A stretch of 9,548 bases of DNA from Candidatus Eisenbergiella stercorigallinarum (GTDB lineage: Bacteria; Bacillota; Clostridia; Lachnospirales; Lachnospiraceae), in the NCBI GenBank assembly GCA_019120525.1, contig DWUW01000152.1:1-9548 (forward strand), written 5' to 3'. The position numbers and the translations under genes were made by a program. This document shows positions 1-7,475 of this stretch, piece after piece. Below the pieces are notes generated by a model, which was given only the letters and a program-made list of their open reading frames with translations, had not been told where the DNA came from and searched no databases. Numbering within the stretch: position 1 is the first letter of the stretch; each line of letters opens with the position of its first letter.

Positions 1-22
1 ATAAGCCCGATGGCTTATTTTT
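1..22 (+). terminator. Rho-independent terminator of a gene left of the window
   Basis: A perfect 7-bp stem (ATAAGCC at 1-7 with GGCTTAT at 12-18), a CGAT tetraloop and a T run at 18-22 form a compact intrinsic terminator read on the + strand. The gene it ends is outside the window. The next gene therefore probably starts its own transcript, although no convincing promoter is visible between 23 and 120. Confidence 0.75.
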
Positions 23-26
23 CAAT

Positions 27-120
27 CGGCAGTTTTGCGCCGAAGCACAAAACTGCTGTGATCGCAGAGGAGAAATCACCTGCGTGATTTCTCCTCGCGG
101 CCTCAGCGTATCGCTTCGGC
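27..120 (+). other. Palindromic leader with two strong stem-loops
   Basis: Two hairpins lie between the upstream terminator and the ribosome binding site of the YbaK-family gene. The first is a perfect 9-bp stem (GCAGTTTTG at 29-37 with CAAAACTGC at 48-56). The second is a perfect 13-bp stem (67-79 with 84-96) around a CTGC loop, extendable by CGC 63-65 with GCG 97-99 across one bulged A. GCCGAAGC (39-46), in the first loop, is exactly complementary to GCTTCGGC (113-120), which touches the ribosome binding site. No T tract follows either hairpin, so they are not ordinary terminators. The leader could be a structured 5' UTR or a dispersed palindromic repeat, and I cannot assign it to a known riboswitch or T-box family. 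Confidence 0.6.
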
Positions 121-132
121 ATGGAGGTAAAA

Positions 133-624
133 ATGGCGATTGAAAAAGTGAGAGAATATCTGAAAAAATGGAACGCGCAGGACCGGATCCGGGAATTTGA
201 GGTCTCCAGCGCTACGGTGGAGCTGGCGGCCCAGGCGCTTTGCTGCGAGGGGAAGCGGATCGCGAAGACGCTGTCCTTCTATCAGGGGGAGGACTGCGCG
301 CTGATCGTCGCGGCGGGAGACGCGAAGGTGGATAATGCCAAATATAAGGCCCGCTTCGGCATGAAAGCGAAGATGATCCCGGCTGCGGAGGTGGAGGAAA
401 GGATCGGCCACGCGGTGGGCGGCGTCTGCCCGTTCGCGGTAAACGACGGGGTGAAGATCTATCTGGACGAGTCCCTGAAGCGTTTTGCCACGGTATTTCC
501 CGCCTGCGGAAGCAGCAACAGCGCCATCGAGCTGACCATGCAGGAGCTGGAGGAATATTCCGGCTCAAAGGAATGGGTGGATGTGTGCAAGGGCTGGGAG
601 GAGGAGCAGGCGAAGGCCGGATGA
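133..624 (+). CDS. YbaK/EbsC-family aminoacyl-tRNA deacylase
   Basis: The 163-residue product matches the free-standing YbaK/EbsC editing domain, a cytoplasmic family that hydrolyses mischarged aminoacyl-tRNAs such as Cys-tRNA(Pro) or Ala-tRNA(Pro). Visible family features are RIAKTLSF with the conserved Lys45, a GDAKVDNAKYK-like segment (62-72), the glycine motif GGVCPF (96-101), and a C-terminal VFPACGSSNSAIEL stretch that forms part of the substrate pocket in this family. Length is typical for a complete single-domain protein. I start at the ATG at 133 because GGAGG (123-127) sits 5 nt before it. The in-frame ATG at 121 would place this ribosome binding site inside the gene. The leader upstream is strongly palindromic, and the gene is separated from the next by 142 nt. 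Which tRNA it edits cannot be read from the sequence. Confidence 0.9.
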   Translation: MAIEKVREYLKKWNAQDRIREFEVSSATVELAAQALCCEGKRIAKTLSFYQGEDCALIVAAGDAKVDNAKYKARFGMKAKMIPAAEVEERIGHAVGGVCPFAVNDGVKIYLDESLKRFATVFPACGSSNSAIELTMQELEEYSGSKEWVDVCKGWEEEQAKAG

Positions 625-675
625 GGCGCTGCGGCCGGCACTTCTTAATAATTCTTTAATTCCCGCGGGGAGCCG

Positions 676-705
676 TTGCGCCTCCCGAACAGGCGGTTTT
701 ATAAT
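676..705 (+). promoter_or_regulatory. Sigma-A-type promoter for the lysozyme gene
   Basis: A perfect TATAAT at 700-705 lies 18 nt after TTGCGC (676-681), which matches the -35 consensus at three of six positions. Transcription would start near 712, giving an untranslated leader of about 55 nt before the ATG at 767. It may serve the whole lysozyme-recQ-pepD-aldolase run. Confidence 0.5.
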
Positions 706-766
706 GGAACCGAAGTCGGAAAAACAGAGGTCTCTGCATATATGAGCTGGGAAAGAAGGGGCGGGA

Positions 767-2866
767 ATGACGAAAAGAAGAAGACATGGACGGCACAGAA
801 GGAGAAGAACGGACTGGGTCAGGGGCGTGGTTCCCATAGCGGCGGCGGTCCTGCTGGTCGCGGTGACTGCGCTGGTGGTGGCTGCGCTGCGGGGCTGGGG
901 CGGAAATACGGACGCCCTGTCAGGAAAGATAACGGCGGCCCAGGACAGCGAAAAGGTGCAGCAGGGCGGCGCGCCGCAGGCTGGTTCCGGTACCCGGCCG
1001 GCCGATGCCCGGCCGGAGGAAGGCGTTGCGGGCGCGGCTTTGGAAGGAGCGTCCGCGGAAGCGGAAAGCGGGCAGGAGACAGCGGCTTCCGATGAAGCGG
1101 AAGGCGCGGAAGAGGAGGACGGCACGGTGCATTCCGCCGTGGCGGCCGAAGTGGGGAGCATGGAGGATGAGGAAGATCCGCAGGGCGGAGCCGCCGCGGG
1201 AACGGGCGGCGGGGCTTCGGTGGATCTGGACGCGGCCGCGAAGGCGGAGGGAGAGACCGACGAGGCGACGCTTGGGATCGATGTGTCCAAATACCAGGGA
1301 AATATCGACTGGGAGCAGGTGGCGCAGTCCGGCGTGGAGTTCGCCATGGTCCGCGTGGGCTATCGGACCAAGGCGACGGGGATCATCTATGAGGATCCGG
1401 GAGCCCGCTACAATCTGCAGGAGGCCGCGAAGAACGGGATCCTGGTTGGGGCCTATTTTTTCTCATCCGCGGTGACAGAGGAGGAGGCGAGAGAGGAAGC
1501 CGCCTGGACAGCGGCGTTTATCTCCCGGTATCCCATTACCTATCCGGTGGCCTATAACTGCGAGGATTTCCAGTCGGAGGACAGCAGGCAGTATGGGCTG
1601 GGCGTGGAAACGCGGACAAAGATCGCCTGCGCCTTTCTGGATACGGTTGCGGCGGCGGGTTATACGCCCATGTTTTACGCCTCCCGGAATGAGATGGAGG
1701 GAAACGCCCAGTGGAACATGGACACGCTTGGCTTACGGTATCGGGTCTGGGTGTCCCAGTATCCGGAGAAGCCCTGGCCGGAAACACCCGCTTCCACTTA
1801 CAGCGGAACCCATGCCATGTGGCAGTACACCAGCCAGGGAGCCGTGGCAGGCATCCGGGGCAGCGTGGACGTGAACCTGGCCTATTTTGGATACAGCCAG
1901 GCGGCGCAGGCGAAGGATCAGACCCCGGCGGAGGAGGTGGCGGCCAATCCGGAGCTTGGTATAACCTTTACGGAAGTAGACGAAACGGTGACGGCGAAGG
2001 AGCTGACCAACCTGCGCACCCTTCCCACCACGCTTGACAGTGAGGTGGTCTACCAGCTTCCGAACGGAGAGACGGTACAGCGGACGGGAATCGGGAGCAA
2101 CGGCTGGGACCGGGTGATCTATAACGGGCAGAAGCTGTATGCGGTGCATAATTTCCTGACCACGGATCTGGGCGGCGAAGGCGGCCAGGCCGGAACCGGC
2201 GAAAGCGGCAGCGCGGCAGATAACGGCCAGGCCGGAACGCCGGAGACCGGCGGCCCGGAGGAGAGCGCTTCTCAGGGTGAAGAGGCAGGCAGCGGTTCCG
2301 GCGAGGCTTCCCCAGACAGCGGCTCTGCGCCGGAGACCGGCCCAGCCGGTGCGCAGGCGGACGACGGGACCAGCGAGTCTGCCGGAATGACCTTCCGGGA
2401 CGTGAGCGAGGCGGTCACGGCTAGGGACCAGGTGAACCTGCGGGATCAGCCCAGCACGGTTACGGGAAATGTGGTTGGCTCTCTGAGCTACGGACAGGCC
2501 GTGGTGCGCACCGGTATCAGCGACACCGGCTGGTCCAGGCTGGAGGTGGACGGCCAGGTGGTCTACGCCTCCTCCCGCCTGCTCGCCACCAGCATGGACT
2601 ATAAGGAACAGGAAAAGATTACGGATGAGAATCCGGAGGCGGGCATGCATTTTACGACGGCTTCCGGCGCCATGAAGGCGAAGGGCGGGCAGACCAACCT
2701 GCGCACCCTTCCGACCACGAACGCGCCCTCTCAGGTGGTGGCGCAGCTCACCGGAGACGCGACAGCGGAGCGGATCGCGGAGGATAAGGACCGGGGCTGG
2801 ACGAAGCTGATCTATAACGGGCAGACGGTGTACGCGGTGAGCAGCTATCTGATTCCGGCGGGCTGA
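767..2866 (+). CDS. Membrane-anchored GH25 lysozyme with three SH3b repeats
   Basis: This 699-residue protein begins with a very basic cytoplasmic tail (residues 1-19) and a hydrophobic segment (about 20-41), giving a type II signal anchor or uncleaved signal. An Ala/Gly/Glu-rich linker runs to about 165. A GH25 muramidase domain (about 168-375) follows, with GIDVSKYQG containing Asp172, YPVAYNCEDF (261-270) at the usual DxE site, and GSVDVNLAYFGY containing Asp368. Three SH3-like domains follow, marked by NLR at 415-417, 557-559 and 644-646. A Gly/Ser/Glu-rich spacer separates the first from the second. The family cleaves the MurNAc-GlcNAc bond of peptidoglycan, and SH3b repeats usually bind cell wall. 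Asn264 occupies the position that is usually Asp in DxE, with Glu266 kept. An AAGGGG-like ribosome binding site (756-761) supports the start. Probable role: wall remodelling at the outer face of the membrane. Confidence 0.9.
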   Translation: MTKRRRHGRHRRRRTDWVRGVVPIAAAVLLVAVTALVVAALRGWGGNTDALSGKITAAQDSEKVQQGGAPQAGSGTRPADARPEEGVAGAALEGASAEAESGQETAASDEAEGAEEEDGTVHSAVAAEVGSMEDEEDPQGGAAAGTGGGASVDLDAAAKAEGETDEATLGIDVSKYQGNIDWEQVAQSGVEFAMVRVGYRTKATGIIYEDPGARYNLQEAAKNGILVGAYFFSSAVTEEEAREEAAWTAAFISRYPITYPVAYNCEDFQSEDSRQYGLGVETRTKIACAFLDTVAAAGYTPMFYASRNEMEGNAQWNMDTLGLRYRVWVSQYPEKPWPETPASTYSGTHAMWQYTSQGAVAGIRGSVDVNLAYFGYSQAAQAKDQTPAEEVAANPELGITFTEVDETVTAKELTNLRTLPTTLDSEVVYQLPNGETVQRTGIGSNGWDRVIYNGQKLYAVHNFLTTDLGGEGGQAGTGESGSAADNGQAGTPETGGPEESASQGEEAGSGSGEASPDSGSAPETGPAGAQADDGTSESAGMTFRDVSEAVTARDQVNLRDQPSTVTGNVVGSLSYGQAVVRTGISDTGWSRLEVDGQVVYASSRLLATSMDYKEQEKITDENPEAGMHFTTASGAMKAKGGQTNLRTLPTTNAPSQVVAQLTGDATAERIAEDKDRGWTKLIYNGQTVYAVSSYLIPAG
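2006..2824 (+). repeat. Near-identical DNA repeats in SH3 domains 1 and 3
   Basis: Bases 2006-2032 and 2693-2719, encoding TNLRTLPTT, agree at 26 of 27 positions. TGATCTATAACGGGCAG occurs at 2115-2131 and again at 2808-2824. The spacing between pairs is close to constant (687 and 693 bp). SH3 domain 2 in between is clearly more diverged. Domains 1 and 3 therefore look like a fairly recent duplication or are kept alike by gene conversion. Confidence 0.7.
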
Positions 2867-2932
2867 GCCCTCCGGCGCCGGTCCGCTCGGAAGCCGGGGC
2901 ATATCGTCCGCATCAGGAGTATACAGAAGTTT

Positions 2933-4942
2933 ATGGATAAATATGAGGTGTTAAAACAGTATTTCGGCTATGACAGCTTCCGGGACGGACAGGAGACGCT
3001 GATCGACGGTATTCTTGCCGGAAGGGATACCTTCGGCATCATGCCCACCGGGGCGGGAAAATCCATCTGCTATCAGGTGCCCGCCCTGGTGATGGGAAAG
3101 ATCACCCTGGTGGTTTCCCCGCTGATCTCCCTCATGAAGGATCAGGTGTCCGCCCTGAATCAGGCCGGAGTGCATGCGGCTTATCTGAACAGCTCGCTCA
3201 CTTTCGCGCAGTACAGAAAGGCGCTGCAGTACGCGGCGCAGGGCCGCTATACCCTCATCTATGTGGCGCCGGAGCGGCTGCTTACCGAGGATTTCCTCCA
3301 GTTCGCGCTGGAAGCGCCCATCGTCATGGTGGCGGTGGACGAGGCGCATTGCGTCTCCCAGTGGGGGCAGGATTTCCGGCCGGGATATCTGAAGATCGCG
3401 GAATTTATCGACAGGCTGCCCCGGCGTCCGGTGGTCGGCGCCTTTACCGCCACCGCCACAAAAGAGGTGCGGGAGGACATCGTGGATCTTCTCCAGCTCA
3501 GGAACCCGGTGATCTCCGCCACGGGCTTTGACCGGCCCAACCTGTATTTTGCCGTACAGTCCCCGAAGGACAAGTACGCGGCGGCAAAAAAATATCTGGA
3601 GCTTCACGAGGGGGAGAGCGGCATCATTTACTGCCTGACCAGAAAGACGGTGGAGGAGGTATGTGCGAGACTGCGAAACGACGGCTTTCCCGCCACCCGG
3701 TATCACGCGGGCTTAAGCGATGAGGAGCGCAGGCAGAACCAGGACGATTTTATCTATGACCGCTATCCCATCATGGTGGCGACCAACGCCTTCGGCATGG
3801 GGATCGACAAATCCAACGTACGCTTCGTGGTTCATTATAACATGCCCAAAAACATGGAAAGCTACTATCAGGAGGCGGGGCGCGCCGGAAGGGACGGCCA
3901 GCCTGCCCAGTGCATCCTGCTCTACGGCGGCCAGGATGTGGTGACGAACCAGTTTTTCATCGACCATAACACGGAAAATGAGGAGCTGGACGAGGTGACC
4001 CGGCAGGTGGTGCAGGAGAGGGACCGCCAGCGGCTTCGGAAAATGACCTTTTACTGCTTCACCAACGAATGCCTGCGGGATTATATCCTGCGCTACTTCG
4101 GGGAATACGGCTCCAACTACTGCGGGAACTGCTCCAACTGCCTGAGCCAGTTTGAGGAAACGGATGTGACCGATATCGCCCGGAACCTCATCGGCTGCGT
4201 GAGCCAGTGCCGCCAGAGATACGGAACCAACGTGATCATCGATACGGTGCGCGGCGCGAATACGGCCAAAATCCGCCAGTACCGGATGGATGAAAACGTC
4301 TATTATGCCAGCCTTGCCAGAGTACCCGTCCACCGGCTTCGCCAGGTGATGAATTATCTCATGCTGAACGAATACCTTGCCGTTACCCCGGACGAATACG
4401 CCATCGTGAAGCTTACGGAAAAGTCGGCGCGGATCCTGGAGGAGGGCGAGCGTGCCGTCATGAAGATGGCAAGGGAACAGGAGCCGTCTGAGAAAACAGG
4501 ACAGGCAGCAAGGGCGGCGGATAAAAAACAGAAGGCGCGTACGCCCGGAGGATTTGCCCTGAACGAGGAGGAAGCGCAGCTGTTTGAGGTGCTGCGCCGC
4601 CTGCGCGGCCGGATCGCCAGCGCGGAGGGCGTGCCGCCCTACATCGTTTTTTCAGACAAAACACTGGCCCATATGTGTATTGTCCGTCCTGCGGACCGGG
4701 AGCAGATGCTCACCGTTTCCGGCGTGGGAACTTTTAAATATGAAAAGTACGGGGAGCAGTTCCTGGAAACCGTGCGGAACTTCACCCGGAATTTCAGAAG
4801 AGACGAAGGGCCGGACAGCCTTGGGGCGGTTGACTTTTCCAGCCTGGATTATGATGTGGCGCAGGACTACGAAGGACCGGTCCTGCGCAGGGAAAATAAG
4901 GAAAAAGGAGAGAACGGATCATGGGAAAACTGGATGGATTAA
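2933..4942 (+). CDS. recQ: ATP-dependent DNA helicase RecQ
   Basis: This 669-residue superfamily 2 helicase unwinds DNA 3' to 5' in recombination and replication-fork repair. The order of motifs is canonical. The N-terminal motif has Gln20. Walker A is PTGAGKS with Lys43. The DEAH box (136-139) continues into the RecQ-specific aromatic loop CVSQWGQDFRP. TATAT, HAGL, TNAFGMGIDK and QEAGRAGRDG follow. A zinc-binding cluster has Cys380, Cys397, Cys400 and Cys403, with an additional Cys375. A winged-helix (RQC) region and a C-terminal HRDC domain (about 545-625) follow, the latter ending near FKYEKYGEQFLETVRNF. It is somewhat longer than E. coli RecQ (609 residues), mainly through a charged linker before HRDC and a C-terminal tail. 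The nearest ribosome binding site, AGGAG (2915-2919), is 13 nt from the ATG, rather far, but no better in-frame start exists. The 3' end overlaps pepD. Confidence 0.97.
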   Translation: MDKYEVLKQYFGYDSFRDGQETLIDGILAGRDTFGIMPTGAGKSICYQVPALVMGKITLVVSPLISLMKDQVSALNQAGVHAAYLNSSLTFAQYRKALQYAAQGRYTLIYVAPERLLTEDFLQFALEAPIVMVAVDEAHCVSQWGQDFRPGYLKIAEFIDRLPRRPVVGAFTATATKEVREDIVDLLQLRNPVISATGFDRPNLYFAVQSPKDKYAAAKKYLELHEGESGIIYCLTRKTVEEVCARLRNDGFPATRYHAGLSDEERRQNQDDFIYDRYPIMVATNAFGMGIDKSNVRFVVHYNMPKNMESYYQEAGRAGRDGQPAQCILLYGGQDVVTNQFFIDHNTENEELDEVTRQVVQERDRQRLRKMTFYCFTNECLRDYILRYFGEYGSNYCGNCSNCLSQFEETDVTDIARNLIGCVSQCRQRYGTNVIIDTVRGANTAKIRQYRMDENVYYASLARVPVHRLRQVMNYLMLNEYLAVTPDEYAIVKLTEKSARILEEGERAVMKMAREQEPSEKTGQAARAADKKQKARTPGGFALNEEEAQLFEVLRRLRGRIASAEGVPPYIVFSDKTLAHMCIVRPADREQMLTVSGVGTFKYEKYGEQFLETVRNFTRNFRRDEGPDSLGAVDFSSLDYDVAQDYEGPVLRRENKEKGENGSWENWMD

Positions 4943-6378
4943 AGCCTGCGGAGGTATTTCATTATTTTGAGGAGATCAGCCGTATTCCGCGCGGCTCCGG
5001 GAATGTGGAGGCCGTCAGCGATTATCTGAGAGCCTTCGCTGAAGAAAGGAAGCTCGTCTGTATCCAGGATGAGTTGAAGAATATCATTATAATAAAGGAA
5101 GCGACTCCCGGCTACGAAAAGGAGGAGCCGTTCCTTCTGCAGGGACATATGGATATGGTGGCCGTGAAGGAGGCAGGCTGCCCGAAGGATATGGAGAAGG
5201 AGGGCCTGGATCTGGAAGTGGACGGAGACTGGCTGTACGCAAGGGGAACCAGCCTTGGCGGCGACGACGGCATCGCGGTCGCCTACGCGCTGGCGCTTCT
5301 GGATTCTTCCGATATCCCCCATCCGCGCCTGGAAGTGATCCTTACCGTAGACGAGGAGACGGGAATGGAAGGGGCGGACCATATCGACCTGTCCGTCTGT
5401 CAGGGACGCAGGATGCTGAATCTGGACTATGAGGAGGAGGGCGTGCTTCTGACCAGCTGCGCGGGAGGCGCGAGGGTGCACGGAAGGCTTGCCGCCGTCC
5501 GGGAAAAAACAGAAGGAACCCGTCTGGAAGTATCGGTGGAAGGGCTGAAGGGAGGACATTCCGGTTCTGAGATCGATAAGGGACGCGCCAACGCCAACGT
5601 GCTGCTGGGACGCATGATGCGTTTTCTGCCGAAGGAAGCGGATGCCCGCATCCTTTCCCTGAACGGCGGAAGCGCGGACAATGCGATCGCGTCTTCGGCA
5701 GAGGCGGCCCTTGTTGTGAAGACGGAGGAAGTTTCCAGGGTGAAGGAAGCGCTGAACAGGATGCAGGAAATCCTGCAGAATGAATACGCGGCAGCGGATC
5801 CGGATATCCGGATTTGCGTCAGAACCGGGGAGGACGGATGCTGGGAGGCCTTCAGCCGGGAAAGCACGCAAAAGACGGCAGCCCTTCTCTATCTTATGCC
5901 GAACGGGATCCAGAAAATGAGCGCGGATATCCCCGGGCTGGTGCAGACCTCCCTGAACCTTGGCATCCTCAGGACGCAGGAGGATTGCGTGAGCCTGGAC
6001 TATTCCGTCAGGAGCAGTGTGGGAAGCGAAAAGGAAATGGCCATCGATAAGGTCTGCCTCCTGCTTTCCCTGCAGGGAACGCAATATACGGTAAGCGGAG
6101 AATATCCCGCATGGGAGTACCGGAAGGATTCCCCTCTGCGCGACAGGATGGTCCGCATTTATGGGGAAATGTTCGGCGCCGTCCCCCGCGTGGAAGCGAT
6201 CCATGCCGGACTGGAGTGCGGTATCCTGGGAGCGAAGCTGCCCGGCCTGGACTGCGTTTCCATAGGGCCGGATATGAAGGATATCCATACGCCAAAGGAA
6301 CGGCTGAGCATTTCTTCGACGGAGAGGGTATGGAATTATATCCTGGAAATCCTGAAAGAAAAAACGGACGAAAGATAA
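4921..6378 (+). CDS. pepD: Aminoacyl-histidine dipeptidase (M20 family, PepD)
   Basis: This 485-residue cytoplasmic metallopeptidase, the same length as E. coli PepD, releases N-terminal residues from dipeptides such as Xaa-His (carnosinase-like). The two-metal M20 centre is visible: HMD with His76 and Asp78, GGDDG with bridging Asp115, DEETG with catalytic Glu145 and metal-binding Glu146, Asp169 in NLDYEEEG, and His456 in DIHTPKE. The lid/dimerisation domain lies in the middle (about 185-380) and contains GGHSGSEIDKGRANA. IHAGLECG (427-434) is typical of the PepD subgroup. The start ATG is 10 nt after AGGAG (4906-4910). The first 22 nt overlap the end of recQ in another frame, so the two are co-transcribed and probably translationally coupled. 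The likely physiological role is recycling of small peptides for amino acids. No functional link to RecQ is evident. Confidence 0.95.
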   Translation: MGKLDGLKPAEVFHYFEEISRIPRGSGNVEAVSDYLRAFAEERKLVCIQDELKNIIIIKEATPGYEKEEPFLLQGHMDMVAVKEAGCPKDMEKEGLDLEVDGDWLYARGTSLGGDDGIAVAYALALLDSSDIPHPRLEVILTVDEETGMEGADHIDLSVCQGRRMLNLDYEEEGVLLTSCAGGARVHGRLAAVREKTEGTRLEVSVEGLKGGHSGSEIDKGRANANVLLGRMMRFLPKEADARILSLNGGSADNAIASSAEAALVVKTEEVSRVKEALNRMQEILQNEYAAADPDIRICVRTGEDGCWEAFSRESTQKTAALLYLMPNGIQKMSADIPGLVQTSLNLGILRTQEDCVSLDYSVRSSVGSEKEMAIDKVCLLLSLQGTQYTVSGEYPAWEYRKDSPLRDRMVRIYGEMFGAVPRVEAIHAGLECGILGAKLPGLDCVSIGPDMKDIHTPKERLSISSTERVWNYILEILKEKTDER

Positions 6379-6391
6379 GGAGAGAAGGACG

Positions 6392-7438
6392 ATGATATTA
6401 TTTCAGTGCGACTATAACGAAGGCGCCCATCCTAAGGTGATGGAAAAACTGATGGAAACCAATATGGAACAGACGGTGGGCTATGGAGAGGACGGGCATT
6501 GTGCCAATGCGGCCGCCCTGATCCGCAGGGCCTGCGGGAATGAAAAGCTGGCGGTCCATTTCCTGGTCGGAGGCACACAGACCAATATGACGGTGATCGC
6601 GGCGGGGCTTCGGCCCCATCAGGGAGTGGTCTGCGCGCAGACCGGCCATATTAACTGTCATGAGACGGGAGCGGTGGAATCCACGGGACATAAGGTCCTT
6701 GCCCTGCCGCATACGGATGGAAAAATCAATGCCGCCCAGGTCGCCGCACTCTGTAAGGAGCATAGGAACGACGCCTCCTTTGAGCATACCGTTCAGCCGA
6801 AGATGGTTTATATCTCCAACCCCACGGAATACGGAACCCTGTATACCAGGAAGGAGCTGGAGGAGCTGAGCGCGGTGTGCCGCAGCTATGGGCTGTATCT
6901 GTTCCTGGACGGCGCGCGCCTGGGCTACGGGCTGGCTGCCGCGGATAATGAGCTGGATCTGCCGCTGATCGCTTCCTGCTGCGATGTGTTTTATATCGGC
7001 GGCACCAAGGTGGGCGCTTTGTTCGGAGAAGCGCTGGTCATATCCAATGAAGAGCTGAACCGGGATTTCCGGTATCTGATCAAGCAGAAGGGCGGCATGC
7101 TCGCCAAGGGACGCCTTCTTGGCGTGCAGTTTGAAGCTCTTTTCACGGACGGGCTTTACCTGGAGATCTCCCGCCATGCGGACCGCCTGGCCGATAAACT
7201 GAGGGAAGCGTTTGTCCGGGCCGGTTTTCCCATGCTGGTGGAAAGCCGGACCAATCAGATCTTTCCTGTCATGCCGGATGCCGTCCTGAAGGAGCTTTCC
7301 CGTGATTACGGCTTTACCTGGCAGGAACGTGTGGACGAAACGCACAGCGCCGTGCGCTTTTGCACCAGCTGGGCGACGAAGGAAGAAAATGTGGACAGGC
7401 TGATCGCCGACCTTACCAGGCTGGCGCAGGCCGTCTGA
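6392..7438 (+). CDS. Threonine-aldolase-family PLP-dependent enzyme
   Basis: This 348-residue fold-type I PLP enzyme belongs to the threonine aldolase / beta-eliminating lyase family. Typical members split L-threonine or L-allo-threonine into glycine and acetaldehyde. The N-terminal CDYNEGAHPKVMEKL segment, GYGEDGHC, GGTQTNMTVI and the cofactor-binding Asp173 in LFLDGARLGYG all fit. Lys206 in YIGGTKVGALFGE is the expected Schiff-base lysine. Length is close to E. coli LtaE (333 residues), so the protein is complete. An AAGGAGA ribosome binding site (6377-6383) overlaps the pepD stop codon, and the genes are 13 nt apart, giving a tight operon with pepD. A strong terminator follows directly. 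A dipeptidase next to an amino acid lyase suggests peptide and amino acid use. Exact substrate and stereospecificity cannot be deduced, and other beta-eliminating activities are possible. Confidence 0.88.
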   Translation: MILFQCDYNEGAHPKVMEKLMETNMEQTVGYGEDGHCANAAALIRRACGNEKLAVHFLVGGTQTNMTVIAAGLRPHQGVVCAQTGHINCHETGAVESTGHKVLALPHTDGKINAAQVAALCKEHRNDASFEHTVQPKMVYISNPTEYGTLYTRKELEELSAVCRSYGLYLFLDGARLGYGLAAADNELDLPLIASCCDVFYIGGTKVGALFGEALVISNEELNRDFRYLIKQKGGMLAKGRLLGVQFEALFTDGLYLEISRHADRLADKLREAFVRAGFPMLVESRTNQIFPVMPDAVLKELSRDYGFTWQERVDETHSAVRFCTSWATKEENVDRLIADLTRLAQAV

Positions 7439-7446
7439 AAAAGAGG

Positions 7447-7475
7447 AAGAGGGAGGCTGCCGTCTCCCTCTTTTT
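7447..7475 (+). terminator. Intrinsic terminator after the aldolase gene
   Basis: AAGAGGGAG (7447-7455) pairs perfectly with CTCCCTCTT (7464-7472). A G-T and a C-G pair extend the stem inward to a TGCC loop (7458-7461), and a T run (7471-7475) ends it. It starts 8 nt after the aldolase stop codon and ends the recQ-pepD-aldolase transcript. Confidence 0.9.

Noticed and set aside
121..132. Upstream ATG at 121 as the start of the YbaK-family gene
   Set aside because: The strong GGAGG at 123-127 lies inside this extension and is correctly spaced for the ATG at 133. The extension adds only four non-conserved residues.
613..660. Possible terminator after the YbaK-family gene (GCCGG 616-620 with CCGGC 635-639, followed by a T-rich patch)
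   Set aside because: The stem has only 5 bp around a 14-nt loop, overlaps the stop codon, and the following patch CTTCTTAATAATTC is not a clean T run.
2230..2345. PETG motifs in the linker of the lysozyme that recall sortase signals
   Set aside because: They are internal, lack the LPXTG leucine and the following hydrophobic segment with a basic tail, and the protein already has an N-terminal membrane anchor. They are simply part of a low-complexity linker.
1733..2902. Long reading frames on the - strand opposite the lysozyme, recQ, pepD and aldolase genes
   Set aside because: They lie wholly across well-supported genes, give low-complexity Arg/Pro/His-rich translations, and have no ribosome binding sites or family motifs. 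They result from the GC-rich codon usage of the true strand.
2867..2932. Palindrome CCGGCGCCGG (2873-2882) between lysozyme and recQ as a terminator
   Set aside because: It has no loop long enough for a hairpin and no T tract, so it gives no reason to split the transcript there.
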